A stretch of 64,000 nt of DNA from Ophiura sarsii (lineage: Eukaryota; Echinodermata; Ophiuroidea; Amphilepidida; Ophiuridae), in NCBI GenBank assembly GCA_035610835.1, contig CM069441.1, forward strand, positions 104,157,606 through 104,221,605. The letters are read 5' to 3'. Of this stretch, positions 1-37,178 are shown piece after piece. Made by a program: the position numbers and the translations under genes. Each line of letters starts with the position of its first letter. The stretch's first letter is position 1. The notes under the pieces were generated by a model. It ran no database searches and was not told the origin of the DNA. It saw only the letters and a program-made list of their open reading frames with translations.

Positions 1-825
1 CCCGTATGTACGATGCTACATAGACCTGGTTTAACTTTAGACCTGGTCTAAATAAATAACGGTCTTCCCAGAAAGGGTCCTTTTATGCTTTAATGAGCTC
101 ATTCTGCATTATAAATGGACTTTAAGGTGCAATACATTTTAGTTATATCGAGGGTTGAGTGCCAGAAGGCCGTAACTCAAACAATGCTATTCTGAGATAA
201 TCAACTTTCAAATATTCGGGACTCATTACAATTAACTGTAGCACCCAACTCTAGTTTTAGTCAAATTAAGAGTGTTATATGAGTTATCTCTATGGTTCTG
301 AAAATCTAGGTTATATGGATTATTTTGGTACCAAAATCTCATTTTGCCCAAAAGTTGAGTTTGGAGAATTTGAGAGTCCAATTCTTTAAAAAATTGTTTA
401 TAAGGGAGAATACAAGGGAATTAAAGGGTTCTTCCAGAAGGACTATTCTTCACCTAGACCAAGTCTTCATCCCTATTCACCCCGTTTTACGTTACACAAA
501 CTGGCCGGGTGACATTTAAAAAACTGTTCCCATTTTTGTCCCTATTCACTCCCATGTCCCTATTCACCCCGTTTTACGGTACTTGGCCTTTAATATATAA
601 TGCCATTTGTCATTTTCACTGTACATGTACCTTAGACTTAGTATGACCCAGTGTACATAATATGCTCATTAGAGGTTCTTACAGTAGCATGGAATTGTAA
701 CACTGAGAAAAGTTATAAAAAATGACTTCATCATTAATGACATGTTTATGTTGTCTTTATTAGGATTCTTGTATTTGTTATTGCTGCATTACCAAGTTCT
801 ATGCAATTGTGTGATTATTTTCCAG

Positions 826-25387
<24,562 letters not shown>

Positions 25388-25689
25388 TCGGAGCGAGAGA
25401 GATACTGAGAGAATGAAACTGTTGTAATTGTCCTACAATATGCAGTGTGACCGGAATGACCAGGGAAGATTCTGGTCATTGGTTAACTTCTTGAGAACTA
25501 CCAGCCGATTGGTCAGAAAGATGGATACATCACTTGTTGCACCAATCAGAGACATTGTTAGAATTATTGTGTCCTGAGCAATATTTTAATTGGGTATTCA
25601 AATGAGTATGTCTTGTAATTAACCAATGATTAACACTGTTAGATAGGCAGGAAGGTAGTGCTCAGTGGTTAAACTCACCCCCCCCCCAA

Positions 25690-25775
25690 AAAAAACCCGG
25701 TGCAACCGACATCCGTGGTGCACATTACGTAGGCTCGACCTCGCAGCATTGATTGGTCAGCGGCATTTATCGAGT
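25690..25775. repeat. Repeat related to 28950-29025
   Basis: CGGTGCAACCGACATCCGTG..GTGCACATTACGTAGGCTCG parallels CGGTGCAATGGTTATCCGTT..GTGCGCACTACGTCATCTCG at 28960. Both are followed by ATTGATTGGT/CTGATTGGTT. This looks like a diverged interspersed repeat in the CFAP119 3' flank or UTR. Confidence 0.4.
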
Positions 25776-27199
25776 TTTCAAGCATGCGCGCGCAACTTAT
25801 TGAAGCAGCTCTCTTAGGTTGGGTTGGTCAGGCTTTTTCCCCCTTCAAAATGATACAATAAATCACAACAATCAACATTTGCCATTTTTTTACTAACTGA
25901 AAATAAATTCTTCCTAAATTTGGGTTGGTATTCATTTGCATTCCCCCATTTGTTAACAATCTAGGTCAGTAAGAACCGTAGAACAGTTTTGTTTTTGTCA
26001 CCAAAAGGCCCAATTCCTAAGCTTAAATGGAATTGAAAACACCATGGCATGAGTTAATGTCTCTTAAATAATGTACCATAAACCACTGTGTGTGTGTTAA
26101 ATATAGTCATTTCTCTTGGTAAACTTGATTTCTCCCAATATATGAAGCAATGTACGTAAGAAAGAAAGAAAAAAATGGGATGGAAGAGGTTCCAGTGGAA
26201 AACTAGTGAAAAGATCGGAAGATCAGATCACTATTTCTTGTGCATTTGTGGGGACTTGTAGAATATTATATTTACATATTAAGAGGTTTCAACACCATTC
26301 AAAAATGCAACAGAGAATTGTCTATTTAAAGGTGGATGTGCCCATCAACATATTTTGATATCAGAAGAAACCCCATATTATTTTCATTATTACTGTAAAA
26401 TGTGTGGCGCAAGATATGTACCATTTAGACGTTATAGGCTAAAATGCAGTGTCACCTTGTACTTCTAAAATAAGCACCATTGAAGTTATGCAACTCTAAC
26501 TCTCTAACAAGTATTTTAAGGATGACCCTTGACGTAGAATAGAAAACATCAAGTTGAAAATCGGGCAAGCGATCGTAACACCTACCTTTAAACCAAAAAG
26601 AAACAGCTATGCATGTTGCCTTGTAGAAATATGCCTTTTTATTCTAACATTTACCCTTACCTTATATGATCTTAAGAGGACAATTGAGCCATGGGGGCTG
26701 TTGTCAATCTCAGTGAATCCAAAAACCTTGATTGAAATGGAACTGAACCCTACAACATTAAAATGTTTATAATTTATGTATATTTTGTAAATAGTTGATA
26801 AATCTGTAGATATTGTATCCAAATAAAGTACAGAGTATAAAGTGGAAACTGTTATAGGTCTAGCTTATTATAGTCGGTGCGTTAATTTATTTTGTCTTTA
26901 ACACTTTCCACGCGGCAGGCAGCTGCAGACGACATTCCAAAATTTCACAAAATGTTTAAAAAATATCAACATTATTGAATTGTATGATCATATTTGGAAT
27001 CACCATGAGAAATGCATTGAAATAAGTACAAACATTCATAGTATTGGTTAAGTAATTCTTGAGATAGACTGAGATTTGGGCGAGGTTTATGAAAAATCTG
27101 TTTTGTAAATGGTAAAAAAAATAGCCGCGTGGAAAGTGTTAAGTAGAGTGTGAAGTACTACAGTGGTCATATATAGAGTAATATAATTAATAATAAAAC

Positions 27200-27816
27200 T
27201 TCAACTAAAGAAAGTTAGACACTTTATTTTGGTCCTATAGAGTGAAATTTGATTAATTTTTACTGAACTAGCTACGTTGACATTTCGGTGAATATTTTGG
27301 CACAATGTGGTACAAAATTTGCCACCAAACAACAAAGACAAGCCATGATGTTTACAGATTTGTATTTTCAACATACTGTGCAGGGAGAAAAGACCAAAGA
27401 TTACCAAAGCACATATCCTGTATTGATCACTTCGCATTTCCCCTCAAAGTGTGGGCTAATTCATATTCAAACTGTCATGCATGGGTGAAAGATAGCCTGC
27501 TCAATCATGTACAGCCCAACTCAGTGTAGTATGGTTGCAACATGGAATTGATATTCCCCAACAGTCATTCCAGGTCATGCAAATGTGCCACACACAGCAT
27601 TTTCTCCCGCATAGTTCTTTTATAATGCAAATCTTGAAACGTCACAATTTCATAAAATGATGCTGATAACAACTTACCTTTGTTGTTCGGTTGCAAATGT
27701 GGTACCAAATTGGGGCAAAACGATTCCTCAAAATACCCATGTAGCATGTTTGGTCAAAATATAATCGGCTTTTGTTTCTTAGGACCTAAACTTATGTATG
27801 ACTTTCTTTAGTTGAA
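27200..27816. mobile_element. Inverted-repeat MITE, copy 1 (617 bp)
   Basis: Ends TTCAACTAAAGAAAGT and ACTTTCTTTAGTTGAA are inverted. Further pairs include TTTGGTCCTA/TAGGACCTAA. It contains CAAACAACAAAGACAAGCCA, shared with copy 2. Short ORFs inside (27201-27747) are incidental. Confidence 0.6.
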
Positions 27817-27992
27817 TTCTTTATATTTCTCTTTATGTCCACTTTAATTCCTCTTACAATGTGAATCTAATGTATGTTAACTTATCAATACTTCTACTTA
27901 TGGGCTTATTCACCCTTTGCACAGAACCACCATTTGTGAGGAGAGCCTCAAACTGGTATGACATTGAATGAGACTATTCCATAACATCATAT

Positions 27993-28457
27993 AACTAAAG
28001 GGTTCAACAAAAGAAAGTATACCACTTTGTTTATGTCATTTTTAGTAACATTCAATTTTTGTTTGACCAAACAGGCTAGATAGACATTTAGATGAATCTT
28101 TTAGGCATACTTTGATACCAAATTTGCCCCCTAACAACAAAGATAAACCATGATTAGCACCATTTAAAGAAAAATATCCCATTTTCAAAAGTCGCATTTC
28201 CAATAAACAGCACGAGAAAAAAGGACCATTTTGTTAACACACACAATGTCGAAAGACCCAACGCATTTAGCACTATGCGATCGATAGCCCCGTAAATCCT
28301 GGCCAATACACACACCCCGAGAGACCCCAATTGGTCCTTTCTTCTCGTGCTGATTCATTTAAATGCCTATCTAGCCTGTTTGGTCAAAATAAAATTGAAA
28401 GTACCTCAAAATGACATAAACAAAGTGGTATACTTTCTTTTGTTGAACCCTTTAGTT
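27993..28457. mobile_element. Inverted-repeat MITE, copy 2 (465 bp)
   Basis: Arms of about 100 bp: AACTAAAGGGTTCAACAAAA, GAAAGTATACCACTTTGTTT and ATGTCATTTT pair with the reverse of 28360-28457. It shares TAACAACAAAGATAAACCAT with copy 1. A short inner hairpin surrounds CAGCACGAGAAAAAAGGACC / GGTCCTTTCTTCTCGTGCTG. Confidence 0.75.
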
Positions 28458-28910
28458 CGACTCTGTATGACTGATAAGGCTGTGAGACATAGTGAAATGA
28501 TGCAACACTTTCATTCAGTCCGATTCCAGTTCGAGGCTCTCCTTACACGTGGCGGATCCGTGCAAAGAGCGAATGGTATGTAGGAGGAAATTTGTCCCTT
28601 TTCAGCCTATTTCATCAAAAAGCTGATAAGAAATGGATCAATCTTTGAATGCAATATCTTAAATAGGCAAAATTAGTGGACAACTTCAAAATTGCTGCTT
28701 TTAGTTGGATCCTTTTTTATTTTGTCATCATGTAATGTGTGTCTGTCTGTCTGTAGGGGGGTGTGGGGGTGTGCCTTTTGGTTAGCCTTTTTCCCCGAAT
28801 GCTGTATCTTTTGAACGGATGGACGGATTGACTTCAAACCTTCAGCGATAGGTAGGCCATGGTCTAAAGATGTGGCTGCTTGTTTTAGGGGCTAATGGGC
28901 CCACGTCACA

Positions 28911-28948
28911 TGAGGTTGAGCTCGCGTAAAGTACGCGAGCTCAACCTC
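28911..28948. repeat. Perfect 17-bp-stem hairpin
   Basis: GAGGTTGAGCTCGCGTA, a three-base loop AAG, and TACGCGAGCTCAACCTC form a perfect hairpin, notable because the surroundings are diverged repeats. Function unknown. Confidence 0.7.
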
Positions 28949-29620
28949 GCCCCAAAACGGTGCAATGGTTATCCGTTGTGCGCACTACGTCATCTCGACC
29001 TCAAGGCTCTGATTGGTTGGTGCTCAAACGTCAGAACTGAAAAACTCATGAGCTTTTCCACGCACCATCACGCCTTACTGCGTCGGTGGTTACGGCGCAG
29101 CGGGAGCACTGCGTTGGTGGATACGGCGCAGCGTGACGATCGTTAAAAAGGCTTCAGTTTAAATTTGACCAATCAGGTGCTTTGGTGTTGTTGGTTGGCA
29201 GTATTTTGTGAGTCAAGCATGTGTGCGCAGCCTGATCGAAGTGCGCCCACGTATGTCGAACTGTGGCCAGGAGATTATGTGCCGTAGGTCCATTTGCATA
29301 GGTCATCTGAGGTCAAAGGTCATCCAGAGGTCAAATCGTAAAAGTTGCCCGATTGACGTCAAACTTGGAGAAAAGAAACATGAACGCCGGGTGATTATTT
29401 TGTTGGGTCTAATTTGCATAGGTCACCTGAGGTCAAAGGTCATCCAGGGGTCAAATCGTAAAAGTTGCCCGATTGGCTTCAAACTTGGAGAAAAGAAACA
29501 TGAACACCGGGTGAACATGTCTAAAATAAATTAGAGGTCATCCGAGGTCATATGAGGTCAAAGGTCATCCAGAGGTCAAATCACAAAAGTTGCCCGATTG
29601 ACATCAAACTTGGAGACAAG

Positions 29621-30088
29621 AGTATACACCACCTTAGTCGCTTCCATTGAAACGTGTGTTAGAAACCCGGTGTTCAATCGCTTCTCCTGGGGTCTTCCTC
29701 CTTACCTAGGATATTCATTTTGGTCGTAAAATCTTTGTATTTTTGTTTTCTTTAATATTATCAACATTTCATATATGATCGACCGTCCCAGTTTTTCAGT
29801 AAATTTGATTTCGCAAAACACCCGCCTTTATAGTGCGTAAAAAACAGGAAAATCTGAGTTTCGGGCCGCTTCACACATGTGATCAAGACTTCGCCTAAGA
29901 ATAATTCATGACTTTTTACATTTCAGATTACAATCGTGAAGGTTTCAACTTTATAATAAAACAAAATCTAAGACCTATGGTGAAAATCTGGTGAAAATAT
30001 TCACATTTGAAGCAGCAATCAAAGTTTTTTTTAGGGACTTTAGTACCCCTGCACCCTGGCCCGCGGAAGGTTATGGTGGTGTGTACCC
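29621..30088. repeat. Left terminal direct repeat
   Basis: 468 bp, paired with 30621-31088 without net indels. Outer ends are inverted: GTATACACCACC versus GTACACACCACC. Confidence 0.8.
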
Positions 30089-30620
30089 TTAGAAGATGAC
30101 TGAAATTTAAAAATGATTAGTTTTTGTATATCATCATCATCCTAAGGGTCTTAACAGCATATCCTGAACATATTAGTTCAAATAATTCATTACTTGTCTA
30201 ATAAGAGCAATTTTCTAGAGGCTATGCAATAGAAGTCGGGGGCTGAAAACCTTGATTTTCGCGTTTTGGCTGCATGCGCGCGTCATGCGTTGGTTTTGTC
30301 GACTGTCGACAGTAATGTGTAAAGTTCACCATTTTAACTACCCTTCCCCTCCCTCGGTCTTTCTTCCCCCCCCCCCCCACCCCCACCCCCACCCCCACCC
30401 CAGGGTCTCAATTTCTGAGAAAAAAAAGAAATAACTCGATCGCTGGCGCGATTTTCAGTTGCTTTAATCGTAGGCCTAATCAATCATTCGCCGCGTGGCG
30501 ACTATAGATTTGGTTTGGCGCCTCAGACAGTTATTCCGTGGCGGGCAAAGGATCATTTATTGCCTTTATATGATACCATGAAAGGAAGATGACGGTTACC
30601 ATAAAAAATGCTCTTATAAG

Positions 30621-31088
30621 GATATACACCACCTTAGTCGCTTCCATTGAAACATGTGTTAGAAACCCGGTGTTCAATCGCTTCTCCTGGGGTCTTCCTC
30701 CTTACCTAGGATATTCATTTTGGTTGTAAAATCTTTGTATTTTTGTTTTCTTTACTATTATCAACATTTCATATATGATCGACCGTCCCAGTTTTTCAGT
30801 AAATTTGATTTCGCAAAACACCCGCCTTTATAGTGCGTAAAAAACAGGAAAATCAGAGTTTCGGGCCGCTTCACACGTGTGATCAAGACTTCGCCCAAGA
30901 ATAATTCATGACTTTTTACATTTCAGATTACAATCGTGAAGGTTTCAACTTTATAATAAAACAAAATCTAAGACCTATGGCGAAAATCTGGTCAAAATAT
31001 TCACATTTGAAGCAGCAATCAAAGTTTTTTTTAGGGACTTTAGTACCCCTGCACCCTGGCCCGCGGAAGGTTATGGTGGTGTGTACCC
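30621..31088. repeat. Right terminal direct repeat
   Basis: 468 bp, the same as the left repeat except for about eight substitutions plus the first two bases (AG versus GA). Its right edge meets the target duplication ACAAG. Confidence 0.8.
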
Positions 31089-31561
31089 ACAAGAAACATG
31101 AACACCTGGGGAACATGTCTAAAATAGATTAGAGGTCATCCGAGGTCAACGGTCATTAGAGGTCAACCACGATCAAAGGTCAACAAGGGATTCAATTGTG
31201 CAATGAACACCGGGGAAACATGTCAAAAAATAATTAGAGGTCATCTGAGTCAAAGGTCATCCAGAGGTCAAATCGTAAAAGTTGCCCGATTGACGTCAAA
31301 CTTGGAGTAAAGAAACTGAACACCGGGTGAACATGTCTAAAATTAATTAGAGGTCATCCGAGGTCAACGGTTATTAGAGGTCATCCCAGGTCAAAGGTCA
31401 CCAAGGGGTTACATCGTACAATGAACACCAAGGGAACATGTCAAAAAATAATTAGAGGTCATCCAAAGGTCAAATCGTTAGAGTTGCCCGATTGACCTCA
31501 AACTTGGAGAAAGGAAACATGACCACCGGGGGAACATGACCCATATGACCTTTGACCTCAT

Positions 31562-32560
31562 TTAGTTGATCTCCCAGCCAGGGGGATTCGCAAGTCGTGA
31601 CTTGCAGTATTTTTAATGTTTTTATTCTGACACCGACGAAACAAAAAATACAATGCTTTGCACATTTCCTCAATTGTTGGTCTTGCCCCTCCCTCCTCAA
31701 ATAAAAATTAGAAGCTGGTGCCACCACTGCGACACACTGAAAAGAATGAAACAGAGAAAAGTTGGTTAACAGATTGCGCTACTTTAATAAAGAGATTGAT
31801 ATAGTTGTCAGAAATCATGTTTCTTACCCTTTTATCATTGGAATTTTGAAACAAAAACTTTAACAAATGAAAGAGTCTAGATTCATATTTTAGTGTTTTG
31901 AAATAAACATATAATTTTATTTTGACCCCTCTGCAACTATTTTTATTCATATCTCAAAATAAAATATTTTGATTATCAGACCCAATCTGCTTGACTGCAT
32001 CGCACTAATTTTGGGCTATTGCACAAATAAAACAGGAAATGAGTCTTTGTTGACAAATTATTCCACTTGGTGTACGAATGTGATGTACAATTGTGACATC
32101 AAAGCGTCTTCTATTGAGAAAAGTTTATTATTGTGTGTGATTGCATATGCGATGTAATCAAGCTAAATGAGTCGAAGTCTGTAATATTGATTTTGAAATT
32201 AACCCCCAAAAAAGTGAATTCCAGAGGTAAGCTTATTTACTGTTGTGAGAAACAATAATCTCAAAAATATCCTTTATTTTCTGTTGTTTGAAAACTCTTC
32301 AATTTTTAGAATTAAGTGTCCATTTGTATTGGGGCTTTATCCAAAATGCAGCATTGTAAATAACCAATATATTCAATTAGCAAACTAAAAATGTGATATT
32401 ATTGACTTCAAACTCATTTTGCTTGATCGAATCACATACTTTGTCACCCAATCGAAGTCAAATGTTGGTATCCATGCGTAATTGATGTATCTATCCCTTG
32501 AATATGCATTGACATCACATCCATACTTCAAGCGGAATGAAGTTTAGAGGATTCGGTTTG
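31562..32560. other. Intergenic stretch without recognised feature
   Basis: AT-rich sequence with short ORFs only. I see no splice-bounded conserved exon, no long inverted repeat and no recognisable element. Confidence 0.5.
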
Positions 32561-32566
32561 CTAGCT

Positions 32567-32800
32567 CTGCGTCAGAGCTGTAACCTCCCTCAATATCACA
32601 TCACATCTTTTGCACCACAAATCTTTAACTTTAACTTTAACCCTAACACTGGGGTAGAGATTTTGGTGTGGATCGGAGGAGAGGAAAATTGAGGGATTTT
32701 GAACAAACAAACCACCAATGTCCGACCCGGATTTGATCCGTGTACCTTCCACACGCCACATGCATGCTCCTACCGACTGAGCTAACACATGCCCATGCAC
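32567..32800 (-). repeat. tRNA-derived SINE, minus strand
   Basis: Read on the minus strand: A-box region TTAGCTCAGTCGGTAGGAGC (around 32766-32785), which is tRNA D-arm-like, then a B-box GGATCAAATCC (32739-32729) and a tail with CCCTCAATTTTCCTCTCCTC and AGTGTTAGGGTTAAAG. The head is a diverged tRNA. The tail shares GTTAGGGTTAA with the SINE at 20284. Not an intact tRNA gene. Confidence 0.75.
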
Positions 32801-32998
32801 TTAAACATACTTCTAACACAAGCCCATGAACTTATATATACTTTTATGTGGTGTAAGTATACAATATCATGGTACCAAACAAGATAAGTAACCAGTTCAT
32901 CAAAATAAAACCTTCATTATGCAACACAACTATTTTGTCACTCAATAACGGACCAAATCGCCGACTCAACTTTTTGTTGTTGATAGCTAGCCTCTTTG

Positions 32999-33503
32999 TA
33001 CAGGGCGAGTCAAAATAGTCAGGTCCCCATTTTACCAATTTTTTAAACCAGTTAATATGCAAAAATTAATATATTTATTGATATGCACAGTAATAACGCA
33101 TTGTTAGCTATAGCTTAAATTTTATTTCATTCAAATTGGTTATTCCAAACAGGAGATATACGCATTTTCCCAAATTCTGTGAAATTTAATCTGTTCCAAC
33201 TTCCAAGGTACCTATGCAAATGTTTAACGCACACATTTTGAATGTGTCGATCAATGCCGTGCTGTGTTGGTATTCACAATGCCTGCAATGGAAAATGGGG
33301 CATATTTGAAGCACTTTGGATTTCGTGCTTTATCGTTAAGATGTTGTAATTATGGCCTGGAATAAAGTATTATCTTGGAAATTTCACGAAGTATGAAGAA
33401 GTATTTCTACTCCTATAAACAATAAAGGAATTGGCCAATTTAACAAGAAGTATTTCTGTTGATTTTCTAAAAATGGGACCTGAATCTTTTGACTCGCCTT
33501 GTA
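32999..33503. mobile_element. Element with TACAGGGCGAGTCAAAA inverted ends (505 bp)
   Basis: The left end TACAGGGCGAGTCAAAATAG and right end TTTTGACTCGCCTTGTA are inverted. A related copy in reverse lies around 58330-58634 (shared ATAGCTTAAATTTTATTTCA/ATTTAGGTTATAGCTAG and TTGGTATTCACA blocks). Confidence 0.65.
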
Positions 33504-34024
33504 TTACTCTACAGCATTGTTTAGCACTGTAACTCAATTGCATATCGTCAGCTTAATAAAAAAATTGCCCAAGTCATTTTTTTAACAAATTGAGATTTTT
33601 GCCTAAATCAGCTCTTTACCATGGGAGGCATCTATAGTTTAAGTGCCTAGATGAATATTCAACTCTTAATCGTGCTGCCAAATCAAAAGGATTATTGCAG
33701 AAGTCACACGTGTGACTTAGGCATATGTATTGCATTGCGTTAATCAAATAGTGTGACTATTTAGACCATAAAAATGTTTTATAAGTTTAGAAAGGTGATT
33801 GTAGTGCCAGAGTCTGGATGTAAAAAAGGTAGAGTACTATAGTGAATTTCTAAGAACTTTTATAATCTTAGAATGAGCATAGTCAAATTGCCTCAGTCAG
33901 TTTGTTGATGTAAAAGTGCCAAATAAAATACACAATCTACCTAATTTGTAGTTCAAGTCATTTTAATTGGTTACATAATACTATTTGGGGTCACTAGGGG
34001 TCAAAATGTTAAAAACTCAAAATT

Positions 34025-37000
34025 ATGACAATTAATTGTGACAGCCTGGAAAGCAAGGCTCATCAGAAATACCTTGCAGTCATCATAGACGAAGAGAAAC
34101 CTGATGTCGTGATGGGTCAGGAATCAAAACTTAATCACACATACACAGACTCTGAAGTTTTTCCCGAAGGGTATTTAGTCAAGAGAAAAGATCGTACTGC
34201 TGACGGAGGAGGTGTCTTTATAGCATACAGAGATAACATCATTGTGAATGAGGTCAAAGACATTGGCAACAGATGTGAGTTTGTTATGTTCAAGATCCAG
34301 GTATGGAAATCTGCACCAATCTATATGTCGGATCATTCTATAGACCCATAGACAGAAATATTGAGCCAATACTCTCACTCCACGCAGACCTTCAGAAGAT
34401 CTATGGAAAGAGCACCATCCCAAAAATCATCTTGGCAGGAGATTTCAATCTACCTTCAATTAATTGGGACAATCTTAGTATTGATGAAAATCCCCAATAT
34501 GGTTTACCAGTGAATGAGGCTATGTTAGATCTTGTAGAACAGTTCGGTCTTGAACAGAAAGTCTTGAAACCTACAAGGCTCAATGATATCCTTGATCTTA
34601 TACTGACAACAACACCAGACAGTATACATGACGTTGAAGTGATCCCAGGTATGTCTGATCATGAGGCAGTAACTGCAACTTTTGATACCAACATCTAAAC
34701 CAACAAAAAGAAGCCAAGGACTGTCCACATCTACAGAAAGGCTAACATGGAAGGCATACAAAGTGATTTGAACGACTTTGCAAAAGATTTTATTGATAAC
34801 CGCAACACAAGAAATACAAATGAGAACTGGGAATTTCTCAAGAAAGCTCTTAGCGACTCCGTAACAACAAATATTCCTTCCAAAAAAATATCAGGGAGAT
34901 GGAACCTGCCATGGATGAATGACCAGATCAAGAGACTGAAAAAGCGGAAGCGAGGATACAACGCATGGAAGAAATATGATCAAAATTCAGATTTGGAAGA
35001 CTACAACCAACTCAAAAAGGAGGTGAACTTAGCTCTAAAGAAGGCTCATAATGACTACGTATCAAACATCTTTGATGATGAGAATGGTAACTCTGCCAAG
35101 CGACTGTGGGCAAGCCTCAAGATAAGCCGGCGCTGGGCGATTTTTATCCCTCGGTCCTCCTGCCATAGCGCCCGGTAATGCTTAAAAATAAACAACCAAG
35201 TGCTGATATTTTTTCCAAACCAGCGCCCATTGATAATCGGGAAGCTTGCCCAAAACATCGAATATCGATTTGACGATATGATTTAATAAAAAGTTAGCTC
35301 CCGGTGTAGACTGAAAGTAGCTCCTGGTTCTCAATAAATCCCATGATCCGGGCGCTACTTTGGAAAAAAATAGCTCCTGGTAAAAAAACTGGTATCTTGA
35401 GCCTTGACTGTGGGGCTATGTTATATCCCTGAAGATGGACAAGATTGGTATCCCATCATTGATATGGGAAAATAGACTTGTTACTCAGGCAAAGCAGAAA
35501 GCTGAGGTCTTGTCACAGCAGTACAAATCAGTGTTTACACGAGAGGACAGATCTTCCATGCCTTCAAAAGGCCAGAGCAACATAGAAATTATGCCAGATA
35601 TTACCATCACCACAAATGGGGTTGAGAAACTACTAACATCCTTGAATCCAAGAAAAGCTGTTGGCCCTGACAAAGTCTCAACGTGGATGCTTAAAAACTT
35701 TGCACAGACACTAGCACCAGTTCTGCAGGCTTTATTCACCCAATCCTTTGAATCTGGAGATGTACCACTTGATTGGAGGTCAGTAAATGTATCTGCCATC
35801 TTCAAAAAAGGAGAGCGTTCTGTACCAGGAAACTATCGGCCTGTCTCATTAACAAGCGTTACGTGTAAGATGCTCGAGCACATCATAGCCAGCAACATCA
35901 GGCAGCACCTTGATGACCACTCCATACTCAGCCCTTTCCAACATGGTTTTAGAAAGAAACATAGTTGCGAGACACAGCTTTTAACCACCATAGAAGATCT
36001 AGCGAGAGGCTTGGACCAGCGGGACCAGATTGATTGCCTAATACTGGATTTTTCAACGGCCTCTGACAGTGTAGCGCACCAAAGACTACTGTATAAAATG
36101 GATTGGTATGGCATTCGTGGAAAAACCAACAACTGGGTTAAAACTGGCTCACATCAAGAACTAAAACTGTTGTGGTGGATGGTGAAATGTCGGAGGAAGC
36201 AGAGGTGATCTCGAGAGTACCCCAAGGCACCGTTCTTGGTCCCCTTCTCTTCAATTGTACATAAATGACATTGCTGAAAATACATCTAGCACGATAAGAC
36301 TCTTCGCAGATGACTGCCTGGTTTATAAGAACATCAAATCACAATCTGATACAGCCACTCTGCAAGAAGATTTGAATACCATGGCTAAATGGTCCAAGAA
36401 GTGGCAGATGAGTTTTAATCCTAAAAAGTGTACCCTCCTTCGTGTTACAAGGAAGAGACAGGTCATCAACCAAACCTACAGTATCTTGGGAACCAACCTC
36501 GACCAGATGGAGCACCACCCGTATTTGGGCATTGAGCTGTCTTCAGGTCTCGAGTGGAAGCACCATATTAAAGCCATTGCCGGGAAAGCCCGTAGAACCC
36601 TCAACTTTCTCCAGAGGAATCTGTACAGATGTCCCATAGAGGTGAAGAAGCAGGCCTACATAGCTCTCGTCCGTCTAACTTTGGAATACGCAAGCACATG
36701 TTGGGACCCACACCACCAAAAAGAAATAACACAATTTGAAGCTGTTCAAAGAAAGGCCGCTAGATTCATCAAGAGAGACCACAGAAGAACAACAAGTGTC
36801 ACTGCCCTCTTGAAAGATCTTGAGCTACCATCACTACAACAGAGAAGAGAAGCTGCTAGATTGACCATGATGTATAAGATCCACCATGATGAAGTTGCGG
36901 CCACTGTTCCAGATCACTACATACAGACCACAACTCCTACAGTTAAGACCAGACGGCAGCACTCCGGGCAGTACAAGATCATCACACCAAGGACTGACAG

Positions 37001-37178
37001 TTACAAAAACGGCTTCTTTCCAAGAACTATCTCAGCATGGAACACTCTCCAACACTCCACAATTGATGCACCTTCTGTTTTGACATTCAACAACCTCATC
37101 AAGAATCCAGCCACCATCAGGAAGGCAGAGCTGTACAAGGGCTTAGCTTCAACACCAGCTGGAGCATCAACCAACTAG
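34025..37178 (+). pseudogene. LINE endonuclease/reverse transcriptase pseudogene
   Basis: The endonuclease region reads INCDSLESKAHQKYLAVIID, PDVVMGQESKL, TADGGGVFIAYRD, LYVGSFYRP and IILAGDFNLPSINWDN, ending with PGMSDHEAV. Lesions, in order: a frameshift near 34320; an in-frame TAA at 34696-34698; a hAT-type MITE at 35111-35406 separating AKRLW from the SLKMDKIGIPSL region; an altered motif A (LDFSTASDSV where LDFSKAFD is usual); and frameshifts between about 36130 and 36255 around motif B (VPQGTVLGPLLF). The rest is intact from 36255: motif C RLFADDCLVY, YLGIELSSGLEWKHHI and LEYASTCWDPHHQKEI. It cannot make a working protein. The clade assignment (CR1/L2-like) is from the domain style. Confidence 0.85.
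35111..35406. mobile_element. hAT-type MITE, 296 bp, with perfect 8-bp TSD
   Basis: Inverted ends CAAGCCTCAAGATA and (reverse of right) CAAGGCTCAAGATA differ at one base. ACTGTGGG is duplicated exactly at 35103-35110 and 35407-35414. The duplication splits the LINE reading frame (CGACTGTGGG codes RLW on each side). An 8-bp target duplication with CA-starting ends fits the hAT superfamily. Confidence 0.85.

Larger units (their letters stand above)
29621..31088. mobile_element. 1468-bp terminal-direct-repeat (TRIM-like) element, TSD ACAAG
   Basis: Two direct repeats (29621-30088 and 30621-31088, offset exactly 1000 bp, about 98% identical with eight body substitutions) enclose 532 bp without an ORF. 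The whole unit is flanked by ACAAG (29616-29620 and 31089-31093). The AGGTCA-repeat phrase CTTGGAGACAAG / ACAAGAAACATGAAC is split across it, showing one insertion event. The repeat ends are not TG..CA. They start near TATACACCACC and finish GGTGGTGTGTACCC, which are inverted to each other. The interior holds a long C tract at 30368-30400. Confidence 0.75.
29280..31560 (+). repeat. AGGTCA-rich tandem repeat tract, split by a terminal-repeat element
   Basis: Units of roughly 110-150 bp contain GAGGTCAAAGGTCATCC, GTTGCCCGATTGACGTCAAA, CTTGGAGAAAAGAAACATGA and ACACCGGGTGAACATGTC. Copies lie at 29295-29620 and 31093-31560. The interruption at 29621-31088 is a later insertion. Confidence 0.75.

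Noticed and set aside
27288..27529. Small plus-strand ORFs at 27288 and 27305
   Set aside because: Overlapping frames within an inverted-repeat MITE, no conserved features.
32729..32785. Functional tRNA gene on the minus strand
   Set aside because: A and B boxes are present but there is no pairing acceptor stem or clean anticodon arm, and a SINE tail follows.
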